This document shows, in pieces, positions 17,122-26,638 of a stretch of DNA of 64,000 nucleotides (positions within the stretch are counted from its first letter, which is position 1; each line of letters starts with the position of its first letter). The notes under the pieces are model-generated. The model had not been told where the DNA came from. It did not search any database and worked only from the letters and a program-made list of their open reading frames with translations. The DNA is from Alphaproteobacteria bacterium (GTDB lineage Bacteria; Pseudomonadota; Alphaproteobacteria; Rs-D84). Position numbers and translations under genes: made by a program. The DNA lies in contig JAFVOS010000003.1 of NCBI GenBank assembly GCA_017505705.1, forward strand, positions 21,084-85,083, written 5' to 3'.

Positions 17122-20022
17122 ATGAGAAAAATAATATTTGTAATTTTTAGTCTAATATATGCCATCCCTGCAATGGCATTAAATGTATCCGGTACAGTTG
17201 TTGACGAAAACAACGAACCATTAATCGGTGCAACAGTTTACATGCCTGGTACAACCAAGGGGTTTTCAATCTACGATCCAAACGGCAAATTTTCTGAATC
17301 CATCGATGTGTCTGAAACAGATCAACTTGAGGTATCTTTTATGGGATGCCAGCCTGGAATGTTCAGCGCGAACGAATTAAACGACAAACTGATTATATTA
17401 AATTGTACACAACAACTCGAAGCAATATCTGTCGAGGCTGTTTTTGTTTCACGTCCTTGCAATACGACTGAACTGACTGAACTAAATGCAACCGCTGGTT
17501 CTACCAAGAAACCAGAATACTCTGACGATGGCACAAACGCATATTGTAATCCAACTGCTTGCAAATGTGGTTTTGATTTAAATAAAACTAATCCTGAAAA
17601 AAACACGTGTGATCCATGGCCCAGTGATGGCAAAGAATGCAAAACCAGTGATGAACATGCATCACTGGGATATATGGAGTGTATAGACGACAAACCTGTT
17701 TGCAAAATAGAAAAATGCAAGGTTGGCTATAAACTTAATGGTGACAAATGCGTCGAAATAAAATGTCCATGTGGCCAAGATTTTGACGAAAAAACAAACG
17801 AATGCGTGGCGTGGACCGCTGATAAAAAATGCACAAAATTACCCAAGAATGCAAAATCTGGGAAACCAGTCTGTCGTGACGGCATTGAAATTTGCGAAAT
17901 AACTGAATGTGACGGTATTGAATTTGATCTGGACACAGAAAACAACCAGTGCAAAAAAACAACTGGCGACGAATGCACCAGCAACGATAAAAATGCCAAG
18001 AAAGCAAAACTGGAAAAACGCAATAAAGAAATGATATGCGTTATTAAAACCTGCAACAAGGGCTATACCCCCAGTGACGATGGCTTAAAATGCGAACAAA
18101 GTGCCGGCGATTGTTCATCCCAGGTTTCACAAATCGACCCTAATGCGACCAAGGGCGAATACAAAAAGAAAGAATGTCGTATCACAGAATGCAAGAATGG
18201 CTATGACGTTGACAATAACAAATGCGTTCCAATCAGTGGCAATTGCAAAAAGCTGCCTGAAAACGCACTTCGTGGCACAATCAAATTTGACGATAAAACC
18301 CAATCTGAAATCTGTCTGGTATCCCACTGCAAGGCTGGATTTAAGCCCAGCGACGACAAAAAATCATGCATTGCTGACCAAGAAGAACAGAATAAAATGG
18401 ACGAACTGCGTGATAATTATGAAAAGACCAAAGCCAACGAACAATCATTGGCCAATCGCACATTGGGGGCCGCATCAATGGCAACAATGGGGCTGGGTGC
18501 AATGCAGGCTGCATCTGCCAAGGCTGAAAAAAATGTATACGAAGACGTGGAACAAGATATGGCATCATATCTGGCAACATTCCGCTGTGATTTTGGTACA
18601 GGTAAAAGATTCCAAGGCGGCGAAAAAAATATTCAAATCCCAGGTACTGCAGAATTAATACCACTGTATTCTGAATATGTTAACCTGGCCAATGATTTAA
18701 AGGCCCGCAAAGAACAACTGGGGATGCGTGCCGGTATTGAATCTGAAAAGATACTGGATTCTGCAACAACGGGATTATATGACGATGTTTCCAGTGGGAT
18801 TACATCAGGTGTATATGCATCACTGTCACGTGCATTGATGAATCCTGATGGCGAAGATGCAAAAAAATGGGCTGAAATGAAGGGCGAAACAGACAAACAG
18901 CTGAAACAAGGCCTGACAGCGGTTGGTATCGGCGCAGTAGTGGGTGTCGCCGGAAACGCAATCATAAACCATGGCTTCAAAGAAAAAAGCCAAGAAATAC
19001 TGAATAAATATAAAAAAATCGGCAATGTATTCCAAGAAATCAAAAAATCTGAACCAGTACCAAAATGTTCAGATGTTGACGGTGCAACCGGTACAGACAT
19101 AGAAAACTGCACATGTCGTGATAAAAACAAGGTATACCAAGGCAAAGAACTGGGGTGCGTCGCATGCGAAAATGGAAAAATACCAGAAAAGAACAAATGT
19201 GTATGCCCACCAGACATGGTTGAAATCGGATCCAAATGCCAGAAAAAACAAGACGCCCCCGTCACACCAGACAACAAAACATGTGAATTAACGGGTCTGC
19301 GCATGGAAAAAGAATGCAAATGCGTTGAACACGCCACCGCAGATTCAAACGTATGTGAATGCATCGATGGATATGAAAATATTGATGGCGTGTGCACCAA
19401 AGAACCGCCACAATGCAACCTGACGGGTCTGGTTGACACAACCACATGTAAATGTATTGAAAACGCAACACAAAATGGAACAAAATGCGAATGTTCGACA
19501 CCTGGATATAAACATGACGGTAACAAATGCGTTGCAAATAACACACCTGCTATTGCTGAAATCATTAACCCGAACAAACCAATGTTTTCAACACAGTTTA
19601 ACTCTGACGCATTGTTTGAAAGTGGCAAAAGCACACTGACAGACCAAGGCAAAAGATTCTTGCAAAATTTCCAACAAAAATTAGATTCTGCATTGGCCGA
19701 TGCCCAATCAGAAAATCCAGATATAACATTCAGCCTGGCCGATGTTGAAAATTACTGTATCAAAATTGTTGGACACACAGACCGAACAAAGTTTAAAAAT
19801 GATCCAACAGACAGTAAAAACCAAAAATTGTCCGAAGATCGTGCAAACACAATCAAACAAATTTTAATCTCTGGCAAGAATATACCAGACAGCACAATTA
19901 CAACCTCTGGCATGGGACCATCACAATGCACTGTTGATTTATATCCAAAACGCAATGATCCAAAATGCCGTCGTGTTGACGTTGAATTCTGGGCTGGCTC
20001 ATGTCAAAATTTAAAGAACTAA
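17122..20022 (+). CDS. Secreted Cys-rich multidomain protein with C-terminal OmpA domain
   Basis: 966 residues. Signal peptide (1-19, ending AMA); carboxypeptidase-regulatory-like beta-sandwich (about 20-100, VSGTVVDENNEPLIGATVYM); a row of EGF-like or disulfide-rich repeats (about 125-430, units such as CKVGYKLNGDKCV); helical parts with two Gly/Ala hydrophobic stretches (about 445-470, 595-620); more Cys repeats (about 650-815); and an OmpA/MotB-type domain (about 825-966) with IVGHTDR, LSEDRAN and the final CRRVDVEF. OmpA domains bind peptidoglycan, so this end is probably anchored to the wall. The N-terminal domain type is commonest in Bacteroidetes receptors. It is the last gene of the operon. 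Confidence 0.88.
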   Translation: MRKIIFVIFSLIYAIPAMALNVSGTVVDENNEPLIGATVYMPGTTKGFSIYDPNGKFSESIDVSETDQLEVSFMGCQPGMFSANELNDKLIILNCTQQLEAISVEAVFVSRPCNTTELTELNATAGSTKKPEYSDDGTNAYCNPTACKCGFDLNKTNPEKNTCDPWPSDGKECKTSDEHASLGYMECIDDKPVCKIEKCKVGYKLNGDKCVEIKCPCGQDFDEKTNECVAWTADKKCTKLPKNAKSGKPVCRDGIEICEITECDGIEFDLDTENNQCKKTTGDECTSNDKNAKKAKLEKRNKEMICVIKTCNKGYTPSDDGLKCEQSAGDCSSQVSQIDPNATKGEYKKKECRITECKNGYDVDNNKCVPISGNCKKLPENALRGTIKFDDKTQSEICLVSHCKAGFKPSDDKKSCIADQEEQNKMDELRDNYEKTKANEQSLANRTLGAASMATMGLGAMQAASAKAEKNVYEDVEQDMASYLATFRCDFGTGKRFQGGEKNIQIPGTAELIPLYSEYVNLANDLKARKEQLGMRAGIESEKILDSATTGLYDDVSSGITSGVYASLSRALMNPDGEDAKKWAEMKGETDKQLKQGLTAVGIGAVVGVAGNAIINHGFKEKSQEILNKYKKIGNVFQEIKKSEPVPKCSDVDGATGTDIENCTCRDKNKVYQGKELGCVACENGKIPEKNKCVCPPDMVEIGSKCQKKQDAPVTPDNKTCELTGLRMEKECKCVEHATADSNVCECIDGYENIDGVCTKEPPQCNLTGLVDTTTCKCIENATQNGTKCECSTPGYKHDGNKCVANNTPAIAEIINPNKPMFSTQFNSDALFESGKSTLTDQGKRFLQNFQQKLDSALADAQSENPDITFSLADVENYCIKIVGHTDRTKFKNDPTDSKNQKLSEDRANTIKQILISGKNIPDSTITTSGMGPSQCTVDLYPKRNDPKCRRVDVEFWAGSCQNLKN

Positions 20023-20052
20023 AAAACGCCCGCCCAGTGGGCGTTTTTTTTG
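20023..20052 (+). terminator. Intrinsic terminator of the Cys-protein operon
   Basis: AAAAAACGCCC, stem GCCC / GGGC, then GCGTTTTTTTT directly after the stop codon. Confidence 0.9.
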
Positions 20053-20440
20053 CACAGGCATTGTGTTTGATACATTCACAATTTTTCAGCCATCAGAACC
20101 AACTTAAACAACCATATTAAGCATACCACAATCTGTTTCTTACACTGCGCAAACAATGCATCACAACAATCAAAACATGGCTTTAATAAAACCAGCCACA
20201 TTCTAACACAATTCAACAACCGAACAATATATCGCCCACATAAAATTTATATACACCCAATCCCCAACCAAACATAATAGATATGATATATAAATGCTGC
20301 ACTATCACAACATCATAAATTAATATTTAAATAAACACCCTGCACTAATATTCAACCAAGAATAAATACAAGAATTATCTTACCTAAAAGGCAATCATCC
20401 CCACGACTAATATCCATGACAATACATAAACAGCAGATAA
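20053..20440. other. Gene-free, G-poor intergenic region
   Basis: About 390 bases between two convergent terminators with no open frame that has an SD or coding character. The plus strand is rich in A and C and very poor in G. No tRNA, repeat or convincing promoter was seen. It could be a decayed gene or spacer. Confidence 0.6.
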
Positions 20441-20470
20441 TAAAAAACCCGCCATTCGGCGGGTCTTATT
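20440..20470 (-). terminator. Intrinsic terminator of the 23500-20471 gene
   Basis: On the minus strand GACCCGCC, loop, GGCGGGTTTTTTATTA abutting the stop codon. Confidence 0.88.
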
Positions 20471-23400
20471 TTAGAATTGCAGCTCCTGCTTGTCAATCCT
20501 CCATTCGCCCCACTTCTTGTCTTTACACCTACGCTTTGAATCATTGTTATTATATTTAATATTATTGCAATCGCGGTGTCTTGTAAGAAGCGTACAGGTA
20601 TTAGTCGATGGATTCCATGTCGCCTCTCTCGATTCTTCATACAGCGTACCTTTCTTGTTAACAGAATAGTCTTGGATTGCCGTAAAACCTGTAATCTTTG
20701 GCTTATCACCAACAGACGCCAAACAAGCATCTTTATTAACCGCATCAGCAGCCAGTTTTGCTTCATTCTTTGTCTTTTCTGTTTCTGCCTTGACTACTTC
20801 AATTTCAGCTTGCTTTTCTGCAATCAAAACTTCTGTTTCAGCCTTTTTCACCTCAAGTGTTTGTTGAACCTCCGCAATTTTTATTTGCGATTCTGCACGA
20901 ATCTTTTCAATTTCTGCCTGGCTTTGTGCTAACTTAATCTGACGTTCTGTTTCTGCATTAATTTTAGCAATCTCAGCCTTGGTTTCCATTTCCATGCGCT
21001 GTTTGTCCATCTCCAAAGCATGCAACTCTTCTGCATGTGCCGCTTCAATTGCATCATATTCACTCATCTTTGATGCCAGATTTGCAATATCCTTGGCTTC
21101 TTTCAAACGCAATTCGTCAAACTTAGCATAATAGTTGTTACGAACCGTTGACAACACCGCATTTCCAACCATTGTACGTGCTGTTGATGCCAATTGTGGG
21201 AAACGTCCAGATCCGGTTAAATCTTCACGACTGTTATTAACCTTCATACCTTGAACCGTACGGCCACTGATACATTGTTTTACCTTTTCATCGGCTTCAA
21301 TCGATGCAATCGTACTTGCAATCAACGCATCAATCTTTTCGATTTCAGAAACAACGGCTTCTGATGCATTACCTTTAAATGACAAATACTTCATGCCCTT
21401 GCTTGGTGTTGCAGCTATCAATGCACCACCATCTTCATCAACAGTTGCCGTTTCTGCGACCAAATCAATATCACCCCATGGCATTTCACCACTGATTATA
21501 CCGTCAAAGATGCGTCCCTTGGCCTCACCTGCCCCCAGCATATCTGAAGGAACCATTTCAGCATTTTCGAAGCATACCTGTTCGTTGTTCGCATCTGCCT
21601 TGGCACACATCTGATATGACAATGTACGTGCACCCAACTCCTTGTCAATATTCAATCCCATGCAATCTTCTGTACCACCACAAACCTTGGTCACAGCGGC
21701 ATCAATTGCATTTTGGCATGCTGTATACATACTGTTATCAATATTCAACAGCAAACCTTGAATCAAATTTGCAATTTTGTCATATGTTTCTTCACCACCA
21801 ACCTTGTCTGCACCATATTCTTTTTGGCACCCAACCATTTTATCATATGGACACATACGGATAATGGTATCTGTATCCAAACCAATACAGTTTGAATAAT
21901 CTGGACCACATCTATCTTCTGATTGGATACATTCCTTAACTTCTTTGGTACAAGAGTCTACACGCATTGATGCCAAACGTGCCAAAACATAACCCCAAAT
22001 CGGACTCTGATCTGCGGCAGCTTCACTGGACGCATCAATACCACAAGAATTTAATGGAATCTTACATACATTCAACATTGTCCCTGGACGTGTCAAACAC
22101 ATATCGTATGTTGCATCTGGGTCATTTGGATCCATGCTTTCTTTACATGCCTTTTGGAAACAATCAGAAATTGTACCGATACAGTTCTGACGATTATTAT
22201 TTTCAGCAATCAATTCCGCAGCCTTCATTTGGGGTGCTACTTCTTTTAAGAATGTATCCCAAACCTGACTTGCAACATTAACACAAGACTTTGTCACTGA
22301 TTCACACAATGGTTTTTTAGACACCAACATATCATATGTCGACGCAGAAATTTCGATTGTTGTTGCCGCACCCTTAATCTGATATGCCTTTGACCCACGT
22401 GTTGTGCTTTTTGTCACATTTGTTGCATCCATTGCGGATACAGATGCACATCCTGCGAAATCTTCACCGCAACCACCTGTTGTCTGCATACACTTTTTAA
22501 ATTCAACTGTACACTGACCTAAATCATACTTATTTGCACTGCGATACTGATCCAGGGCTGTCTGACGCAACGCCTGTTCAGCCGCAGCCAATTTCTGTGC
22601 ACTGGCATTCTTCTGCTGTTTCAGGGTGTTTTCATACGCTGCACAGTCTGAACGAACACGCTGTGAATACATAGCCTTTAACATATTCAATTCTTTTGCA
22701 CATTCTGGCATCTGCGATGCACAAATCTTAGCTGCTGACGTATGCAACGCATCACCTTCTTTACCTTCTATCGATTCGGCGATTGGATTTGATTCACCAA
22801 ACACATCTTCTTCATCATCAAAATTAACCGACGTATCCCACAGCGACAGATCTAATGTACGACGTGCTTTTTGTGTATTTTCTGTTGCTTTTTCAACCTT
22901 ATTTCCCTCTGCAATAATCGCATCTGCAACAGACTGGGCACTCTTCAACACCGCAGATGCATCATCACCCATCTCCAGGCGTTCTACACCAACCGTTGCC
23001 ATTTTATAAGATTGTTGATCTAACTTTTCAATTTCTGCCAAGATTGCATCAAATTCTGCATTCTTATCACTGCAAATACATCTTCCACCGGTTTCATTAT
23101 CCAGCATACAGAACGCATCCATACAACCTTCGTACTTTGCCTGGCACTCTTCACTGACCACCACATTTTTTGCAGCAGTTGCAACCTTGGTCCCTGTACC
23201 AATAACTTTCTGAGTTGTACCTGCACGTGCCGCCACTGGCTTGGCCGCTGTTGCGGTTGGCGTTGTACCAGAACGTCCACGAACCACTGTGTTTGCGGTC
23301 CCTGTTGACGTCGCAGCCGTTGCCGCTTTTGGCGCTGTACGTGCCCCTGTGGCCGCACGTGCCGCCACTGGTTTTGCACCACCTGTTGTACCAGATGCCG

Positions 23401-23500
23401 GCGCCGCCGTACCGCTGGAACGTCCACGACGCTGTGTCGCCGCATCAGCACTGTTAAACAAACCTGCTACTAACATACAGAAAATTGCTATTTTTTTCAT
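20471..23500 (-). CDS. Large secreted Cys-rich coiled-coil protein
   Basis: 1009 residues. MKKIAIFCMLVAGLFNSADAA is a signal peptide. A low-complexity Ala/Arg/Thr/Gly segment (about 22-110) contains repeated KPVAARA units. The central part (about 120-700) has many Cys groups, among them KKCMQTTGGCGEDFAGC and KECIQSEDRCGPDYSNC, matching the module in the 13949 and 14830 proteins. A long coiled coil (about 830-930) is built of AEIxKIxAE units, followed by a small Cys-bearing C-terminal domain. The start at 23500 has AAGGGGAG upstream. No family was recognised. It converges on the operon at 13949-20022 and probably shares its function. Confidence 0.87.
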   Translation of the reverse strand: MKKIAIFCMLVAGLFNSADAATQRRGRSSGTAAPASGTTGGAKPVAARAATGARTAPKAATAATSTGTANTVVRGRSGTTPTATAAKPVAARAGTTQKVIGTGTKVATAAKNVVVSEECQAKYEGCMDAFCMLDNETGGRCICSDKNAEFDAILAEIEKLDQQSYKMATVGVERLEMGDDASAVLKSAQSVADAIIAEGNKVEKATENTQKARRTLDLSLWDTSVNFDDEEDVFGESNPIAESIEGKEGDALHTSAAKICASQMPECAKELNMLKAMYSQRVRSDCAAYENTLKQQKNASAQKLAAAEQALRQTALDQYRSANKYDLGQCTVEFKKCMQTTGGCGEDFAGCASVSAMDATNVTKSTTRGSKAYQIKGAATTIEISASTYDMLVSKKPLCESVTKSCVNVASQVWDTFLKEVAPQMKAAELIAENNNRQNCIGTISDCFQKACKESMDPNDPDATYDMCLTRPGTMLNVCKIPLNSCGIDASSEAAADQSPIWGYVLARLASMRVDSCTKEVKECIQSEDRCGPDYSNCIGLDTDTIIRMCPYDKMVGCQKEYGADKVGGEETYDKIANLIQGLLLNIDNSMYTACQNAIDAAVTKVCGGTEDCMGLNIDKELGARTLSYQMCAKADANNEQVCFENAEMVPSDMLGAGEAKGRIFDGIISGEMPWGDIDLVAETATVDEDGGALIAATPSKGMKYLSFKGNASEAVVSEIEKIDALIASTIASIEADEKVKQCISGRTVQGMKVNNSREDLTGSGRFPQLASTARTMVGNAVLSTVRNNYYAKFDELRLKEAKDIANLASKMSEYDAIEAAHAEELHALEMDKQRMEMETKAEIAKINAETERQIKLAQSQAEIEKIRAESQIKIAEVQQTLEVKKAETEVLIAEKQAEIEVVKAETEKTKNEAKLAADAVNKDACLASVGDKPKITGFTAIQDYSVNKKGTLYEESREATWNPSTNTCTLLTRHRDCNNIKYNNNDSKRRCKDKKWGEWRIDKQELQF

Positions 23501-23593
23501 TAGAAACTCCCCTTCTATCCCTGTTATTATATCAAACAAAGGAATTTAATAAAAGTGCTTTTTTATAAAAAACCAATAAAAACATCGACAATA

Positions 23594-23621
23594 TTGATAT
23601 TTTATGCATTTAACCTATATA
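23594..23621 (+). promoter_or_regulatory. Candidate promoter of the DUF3419-like gene
   Basis: TTGATA at 23594-23599, 16 bases, TATATA at 23616-23621. The gene has a GGGGG SD a few bases before its ATG. Confidence 0.5.
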
Positions 23622-23644
23622 AAGTATACGTGGGGGATAAAAAA

Positions 23645-24490
23645 ATGCTTAAAAAGATAGACACAAAAGTTGCAAAACAAGCATATACAAATGCCAGCGA
23701 CAAAATTGCAGGCATGTACGTATCACACCCAGACAACAGTCTGGCATATTCACACGCATATGTTATAAGCAATGAAAACCTGCGCTTTACAACCGGCCTG
23801 ACACGTAATATGGCAAAAAAAGTTCTGACTATCACTGGCAGCGGGGATCAAGCGTTGTTTTATTCTCTGGCTGGCGCAACACACATCGATACATTCGATG
23901 TCACATACTGTGCCCAGGCAATATTTAACATCAAAACAGGCGCAATATCTAAACTAACATATGAAGAATATAGCGCATTACTATCCAACCTGTACAAAAA
24001 TCCGCACAGCGCACGTGTCGAAAACATGGACAAGGTCATGCAAAACATCCCCACACAAACAAAACAGTTTATACAAGAAATGGATAATTATTACATATTT
24101 GCAAACGGCCTGTCACCAGAATCATACCCAAACAACATGTTAACCAAGGCCGAATTTGAAACACTGCAACACAGCCCAATCCAACCAATCAAATTCATCT
24201 GGTCAGACGCCATGCACGTGCACGAACACCTGACGATTGAATACGATGTAATAAACCTATCTAACATTTTTGAATGGGTTCCAGAATCAACAATACCAAC
24301 ACTGGAAAGCCTGCGCCCGCACGTACGAATTGGTGGATATATAATTGCGCACACATCCAGTATACTGGCCCCTAAAAACGCCCAACAATTTAAGATGGCC
24401 CAAGAAAAATTTAAAGACTGGGCCACACTTGGAATCGCCCGCGACAAAAATTCTGATGAAATCGCTGTTGTATTACAACGCACAAAATAA
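23645..24490 (+). CDS. DUF3419 / BtaA-like protein
   Basis: 281 residues. The segment LTITGSGDQALFYSLAGATH followed by a DVTYCAQ motif resembles the SAM-binding region of the DUF3419 family, which includes BtaA (SAM:diacylglycerol 3-amino-3-carboxypropyl transferase, first step of betaine-lipid synthesis). The next residues (KTGAISKLTYEEYSALL) fit the family too. The substrate here is unknown: the protein is shorter than typical BtaA and no BtaB-like N-methyltransferase gene is adjacent. The ATG at 23645 follows GTGGGGGAT; an upstream frame from 23555 lacks an SD. Confidence 0.65.
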   Translation: MLKKIDTKVAKQAYTNASDKIAGMYVSHPDNSLAYSHAYVISNENLRFTTGLTRNMAKKVLTITGSGDQALFYSLAGATHIDTFDVTYCAQAIFNIKTGAISKLTYEEYSALLSNLYKNPHSARVENMDKVMQNIPTQTKQFIQEMDNYYIFANGLSPESYPNNMLTKAEFETLQHSPIQPIKFIWSDAMHVHEHLTIEYDVINLSNIFEWVPESTIPTLESLRPHVRIGGYIIAHTSSILAPKNAQQFKMAQEKFKDWATLGIARDKNSDEIAVVLQRTK

Positions 24491-24517
24491 ATCCCCCAAA
24501 TGGGGGATTTTATTTTT
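24489..24517. terminator. Bidirectional intrinsic terminator
   Basis: AAATCCCCC, loop AAA, TGGGGGATTTTATTTTT between convergent genes, one of them rplQ. Confidence 0.88.
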
Positions 24518-24534
24518 CAATCTAAACACAAAAA

Positions 24535-24978
24535 TTATTCTGCATCTTTTTCTGCTGTGGTGTCCACTGCATTTTCTTCAACAACTGGTGCAACAGGTGC
24601 CTTCTTAGCATTTTCGTCACGATCAACCAATTCAATAATAGCCATTGGTGCTGCATCGCCATAACGGAAACCCGCTTTCATAACACGTGTATAACCACCT
24701 GGACGATTTGCATAACGCTTACCCAAAACATCAAATAATTTTTTTACAGTAGCCGCACTGCCGTTACCCAATTCAGACGCAGTCAAACGACGATTAGCAA
24801 CAGTATCATTCTTTGCACGAGTAATCAATTTTTCAACGACACTGCGCAAATCTTTTGCTTTTGGTAATGTTGTTTTAATCTGTTCTTTTTCAATCAAGCT
24901 TTTTGCCAGACCAATAAACAAGGCCTTGCGTGCATTTGTGTCGCGATTGAATGTACGACCTGCTTTCATATGTCTCAT
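24535..24978 (-). CDS. rplQ: Ribosomal protein L17
   Basis: 147 residues. It opens [20 protein letters not shown], the L17 signature, and contains [15 protein letters not shown] and [14 protein letters not shown]. The last 25 residues are an Ala/Glu/Val tail as seen in many alphaproteobacterial L17. It is the last gene of the alpha operon, downstream of rpoA, but separated from it by an unusually long 337-base gap. SD AAGGAG. Confidence 0.97.
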   Translation of the reverse strand: MRHMKAGRTFNRDTNARKALFIGLAKSLIEKEQIKTTLPKAKDLRSVVEKLITRAKNDTVANRRLTASELGNGSAATVKKLFDVLGKRYANRPGGYTRVMKAGFRYGDAAPMAIIELVDRDENAKKAPVAPVVEENAVDTTAEKDAE

Positions 24979-25129
24979 CGATTACTCCTTTTGTTTTCTG
25001 CCCACCGTCTGATGGGATCTTTCTTGAGACGTCCACAACCTAACTTGGTCAGTATTGCGGGATTAAAATTCGCTTTATTGTATAGCGTTTTTCACATTTT
25101 GCAAGTGAAAATCAAATCCCCTATCTTCT

Positions 25130-25229
25130 CCTTGCCATGCGAAGAAATTAAATTATGTGCGACAAATGTTGACGTTCGCAGTTTTTGTCATCACATAAGC
25201 CCTTGCCTGGCAAGAAATTAAATTATGTG
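25130..25229. repeat. Direct repeat pair in the rpoA-rplQ gap
   Basis: Two copies of about 30 bases (25130-25159 and 25201-25229) share CCTTGCC and the 18-base AAGAAATTAAATTATGTG at a spacing of 71 bases. Only two copies are present, so this is not a CRISPR array. It could be a duplicated regulatory site or a scar of element insertion. Confidence 0.7.
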
Positions 25230-25241
25230 AGGCTATTGGAA

Positions 25242-25292
25242 GTGTTCGCCGTTTCGTAGTGTACAGACGCTACATGAGAAACGGCGCAACAC
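25242..25292. repeat. Palindromic element, copy A
   Basis: A 14-base arm (25242-25255) pairs with 25278-25292 with one bulged base, enclosing the constant loop AGTGTACA-GAC-GCTACATGA. The same loop with different arms is found at 33122-33180 and 54520-54566. It lies in the gap between rpoA and rplQ. No T-run follows, so it is not a simple terminator. Confidence 0.85.
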
Positions 25293-25315
25293 GACAAGAG
25301 CCCACAGAATTTAAT

Positions 25316-26344
25316 TTATTTGTATGGGTCTTCGTATTTTTTGGCCAACTCTGCAATATTTTCTGGTGGCCAACCCGGAACTTCCATACCCAAACCTAAG
25401 CCCATTGCTTCCAACTGAACCTTGATTTCGTTCAAAGATTTGCGGCCAAAGTTTGGTGTTTTCAACATATCTGCTTCGGTCTTTTGAACCAATTCACCCA
25501 GCCAGTTGATTTTGTCATTCTTTAGGCAGTTATTTGCACGAACTGACAATTCCAGTTCATCAACATGCTTTAACAACTTTGGATCAAATGGCAATGCGTC
25601 TTTTGCCTTTTCATCTTCGCTTGGTGCGCTGATTTGTGCAGGATCTTCAAAGTTGATAAATACAACCAACTGATCTGTCAAGATACGTGCAGCAAACGCA
25701 ATTGCATCTTCTGGTGCAACTGAACCATTTGTTTTAACCGTCAATTCCAACTTGTCATAATCTGTTGACTGACCAACACGTGTTGGCAAAACTTCTGTTG
25801 CAACATTCAAGATTGGCGAGAAGATAGAATCCACAGGAATCACACCCAATGGCAAATCTTCTGCATGTTGTGACGCAGGAACATATCCACGACCTGTACC
25901 CAATGTAATTTCCATATCCAGATTTGCACCCTTGTCCAGTGTGCAGATTTCAACGTCTTTGTTCATAACTTCGACGCCACCTGTTGTTTCAATCATACCT
26001 GCTGTGACAACTGCTGGACCTTTAACTTTCAAATAAGCCTTATGCTGTCCTTCGCTCAATGCTTTAAAATAAACACCCTTTAAATTCAAGATAATATCTG
26101 TCACATCTTCACGCACACCAGAAATGCTAGAAAATTCATGCTGTACACCATCGATTTTGATATAAATTGGTGCACATCCCTGTAACGAAGACAACAGAAC
26201 ACGACGCAATGCCGTACCCAATGTCAAACCAAATCCCTTTTCCAGTGGTTCTGCGACCAATGTTGCAATATTTGGATTATGTTCATCTGTGTTGATTGTC
26301 AATTTTTTTGGCTTAATCAACGTCATCCAGTTTTTTTCAATCAT
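25316..26344 (-). CDS. rpoA: RNA polymerase alpha subunit
   Basis: 342 residues. The N-terminal dimerisation domain contains [20 protein letters not shown] and the C-terminal domain (about 265-325) contains [14 protein letters not shown], with the Arg and Asn that contact UP elements, and the [13 protein letters not shown] helix-hairpin-helix. It assembles the polymerase core. SD AAAAGGAATAAAC. A tRNA-Gln lies 84 bases upstream on the same strand and appears to provide the promoter, since rpsK, the usual upstream gene, is 6 kb away. Confidence 0.98.
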   Translation of the reverse strand: MIEKNWMTLIKPKKLTINTDEHNPNIATLVAEPLEKGFGLTLGTALRRVLLSSLQGCAPIYIKIDGVQHEFSSISGVREDVTDIILNLKGVYFKALSEGQHKAYLKVKGPAVVTAGMIETTGGVEVMNKDVEICTLDKGANLDMEITLGTGRGYVPASQHAEDLPLGVIPVDSIFSPILNVATEVLPTRVGQSTDYDKLELTVKTNGSVAPEDAIAFAARILTDQLVVFINFEDPAQISAPSEDEKAKDALPFDPKLLKHVDELELSVRANNCLKNDKINWLGELVQKTEADMLKTPNFGRKSLNEIKVQLEAMGLGLGMEVPGWPPENIAELAKKYEDPYK

Positions 26345-26428
26345 GTTTATTCCTTTTAGCTTAGTTTATCATTTTCGCCAAATGGCCTACAAACAGTGCG
26401 AACGTGTGACGTACTATCCCATAAAAAA

Positions 26429-26502
26429 TGGTTGGGGCAGCTGGATTCGAACCAACACTGACGGAGTCAGAGTCCGGAGTTCTACCATTAAACTATGCCC
26501 CA
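26429..26502 (-). tRNA. tRNA-Gln (anticodon CUG)
   Basis: 74 bases including an encoded CCA. The acceptor TGGGGCA pairs with TGCCCCA, the D-arm is GTTTAATGGTAGAAC, the anticodon loop CTCTGAC gives CUG, and the T-loop is GTTCGAATC. It reads CAG codons. It sits just upstream of rpoA on the same strand. Confidence 0.93.
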
Positions 26503-26513
26503 ATGCGCCGCAA

Positions 26514-26542
26514 ATTGTAGAACTTTTCTTTACAAAATGCAA
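26514..26542 (-). promoter_or_regulatory. Promoter of tRNA-Gln and probably rpoA-rplQ
   Basis: TTGCAT (26542-26537), 17 bases, TACAAT (26519-26514), followed by a GC-rich discriminator TTGCGGCGC typical of stringently controlled stable-RNA promoters. The tRNA starts about 12 bases after the -10 box. Confidence 0.75.
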
Positions 26543-26578
26543 GCAGAAAGTTTATATTCAAAAAACACCAACACAACC

Positions 26579-26606
26579 TTGTAAAATCTTTTGTTTATGC
26601 TATATT
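26579..26606 (+). promoter_or_regulatory. Promoter of the 26639 gene
   Basis: TTGTAA at 26579-26584, 16 bases, TATATT at 26601-26606 with an extended TGC just before it. Confidence 0.7.
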
Positions 26607-26638
26607 CACAGCAAAATCAATACGCAAAAGGAACAAGA

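Noticed and set aside
18101..18658. 185-codon plus-strand frame
   Set aside because: It lies wholly inside the OmpA-domain protein in another frame; the same was decided for all long frames opposite or inside the ribosomal genes and the autotransporter.
25130..25292. Possible small CRISPR array in the rpoA-rplQ gap
   Set aside because: Only two copies of the direct repeat, no regular spacers, and no cas genes in the window.
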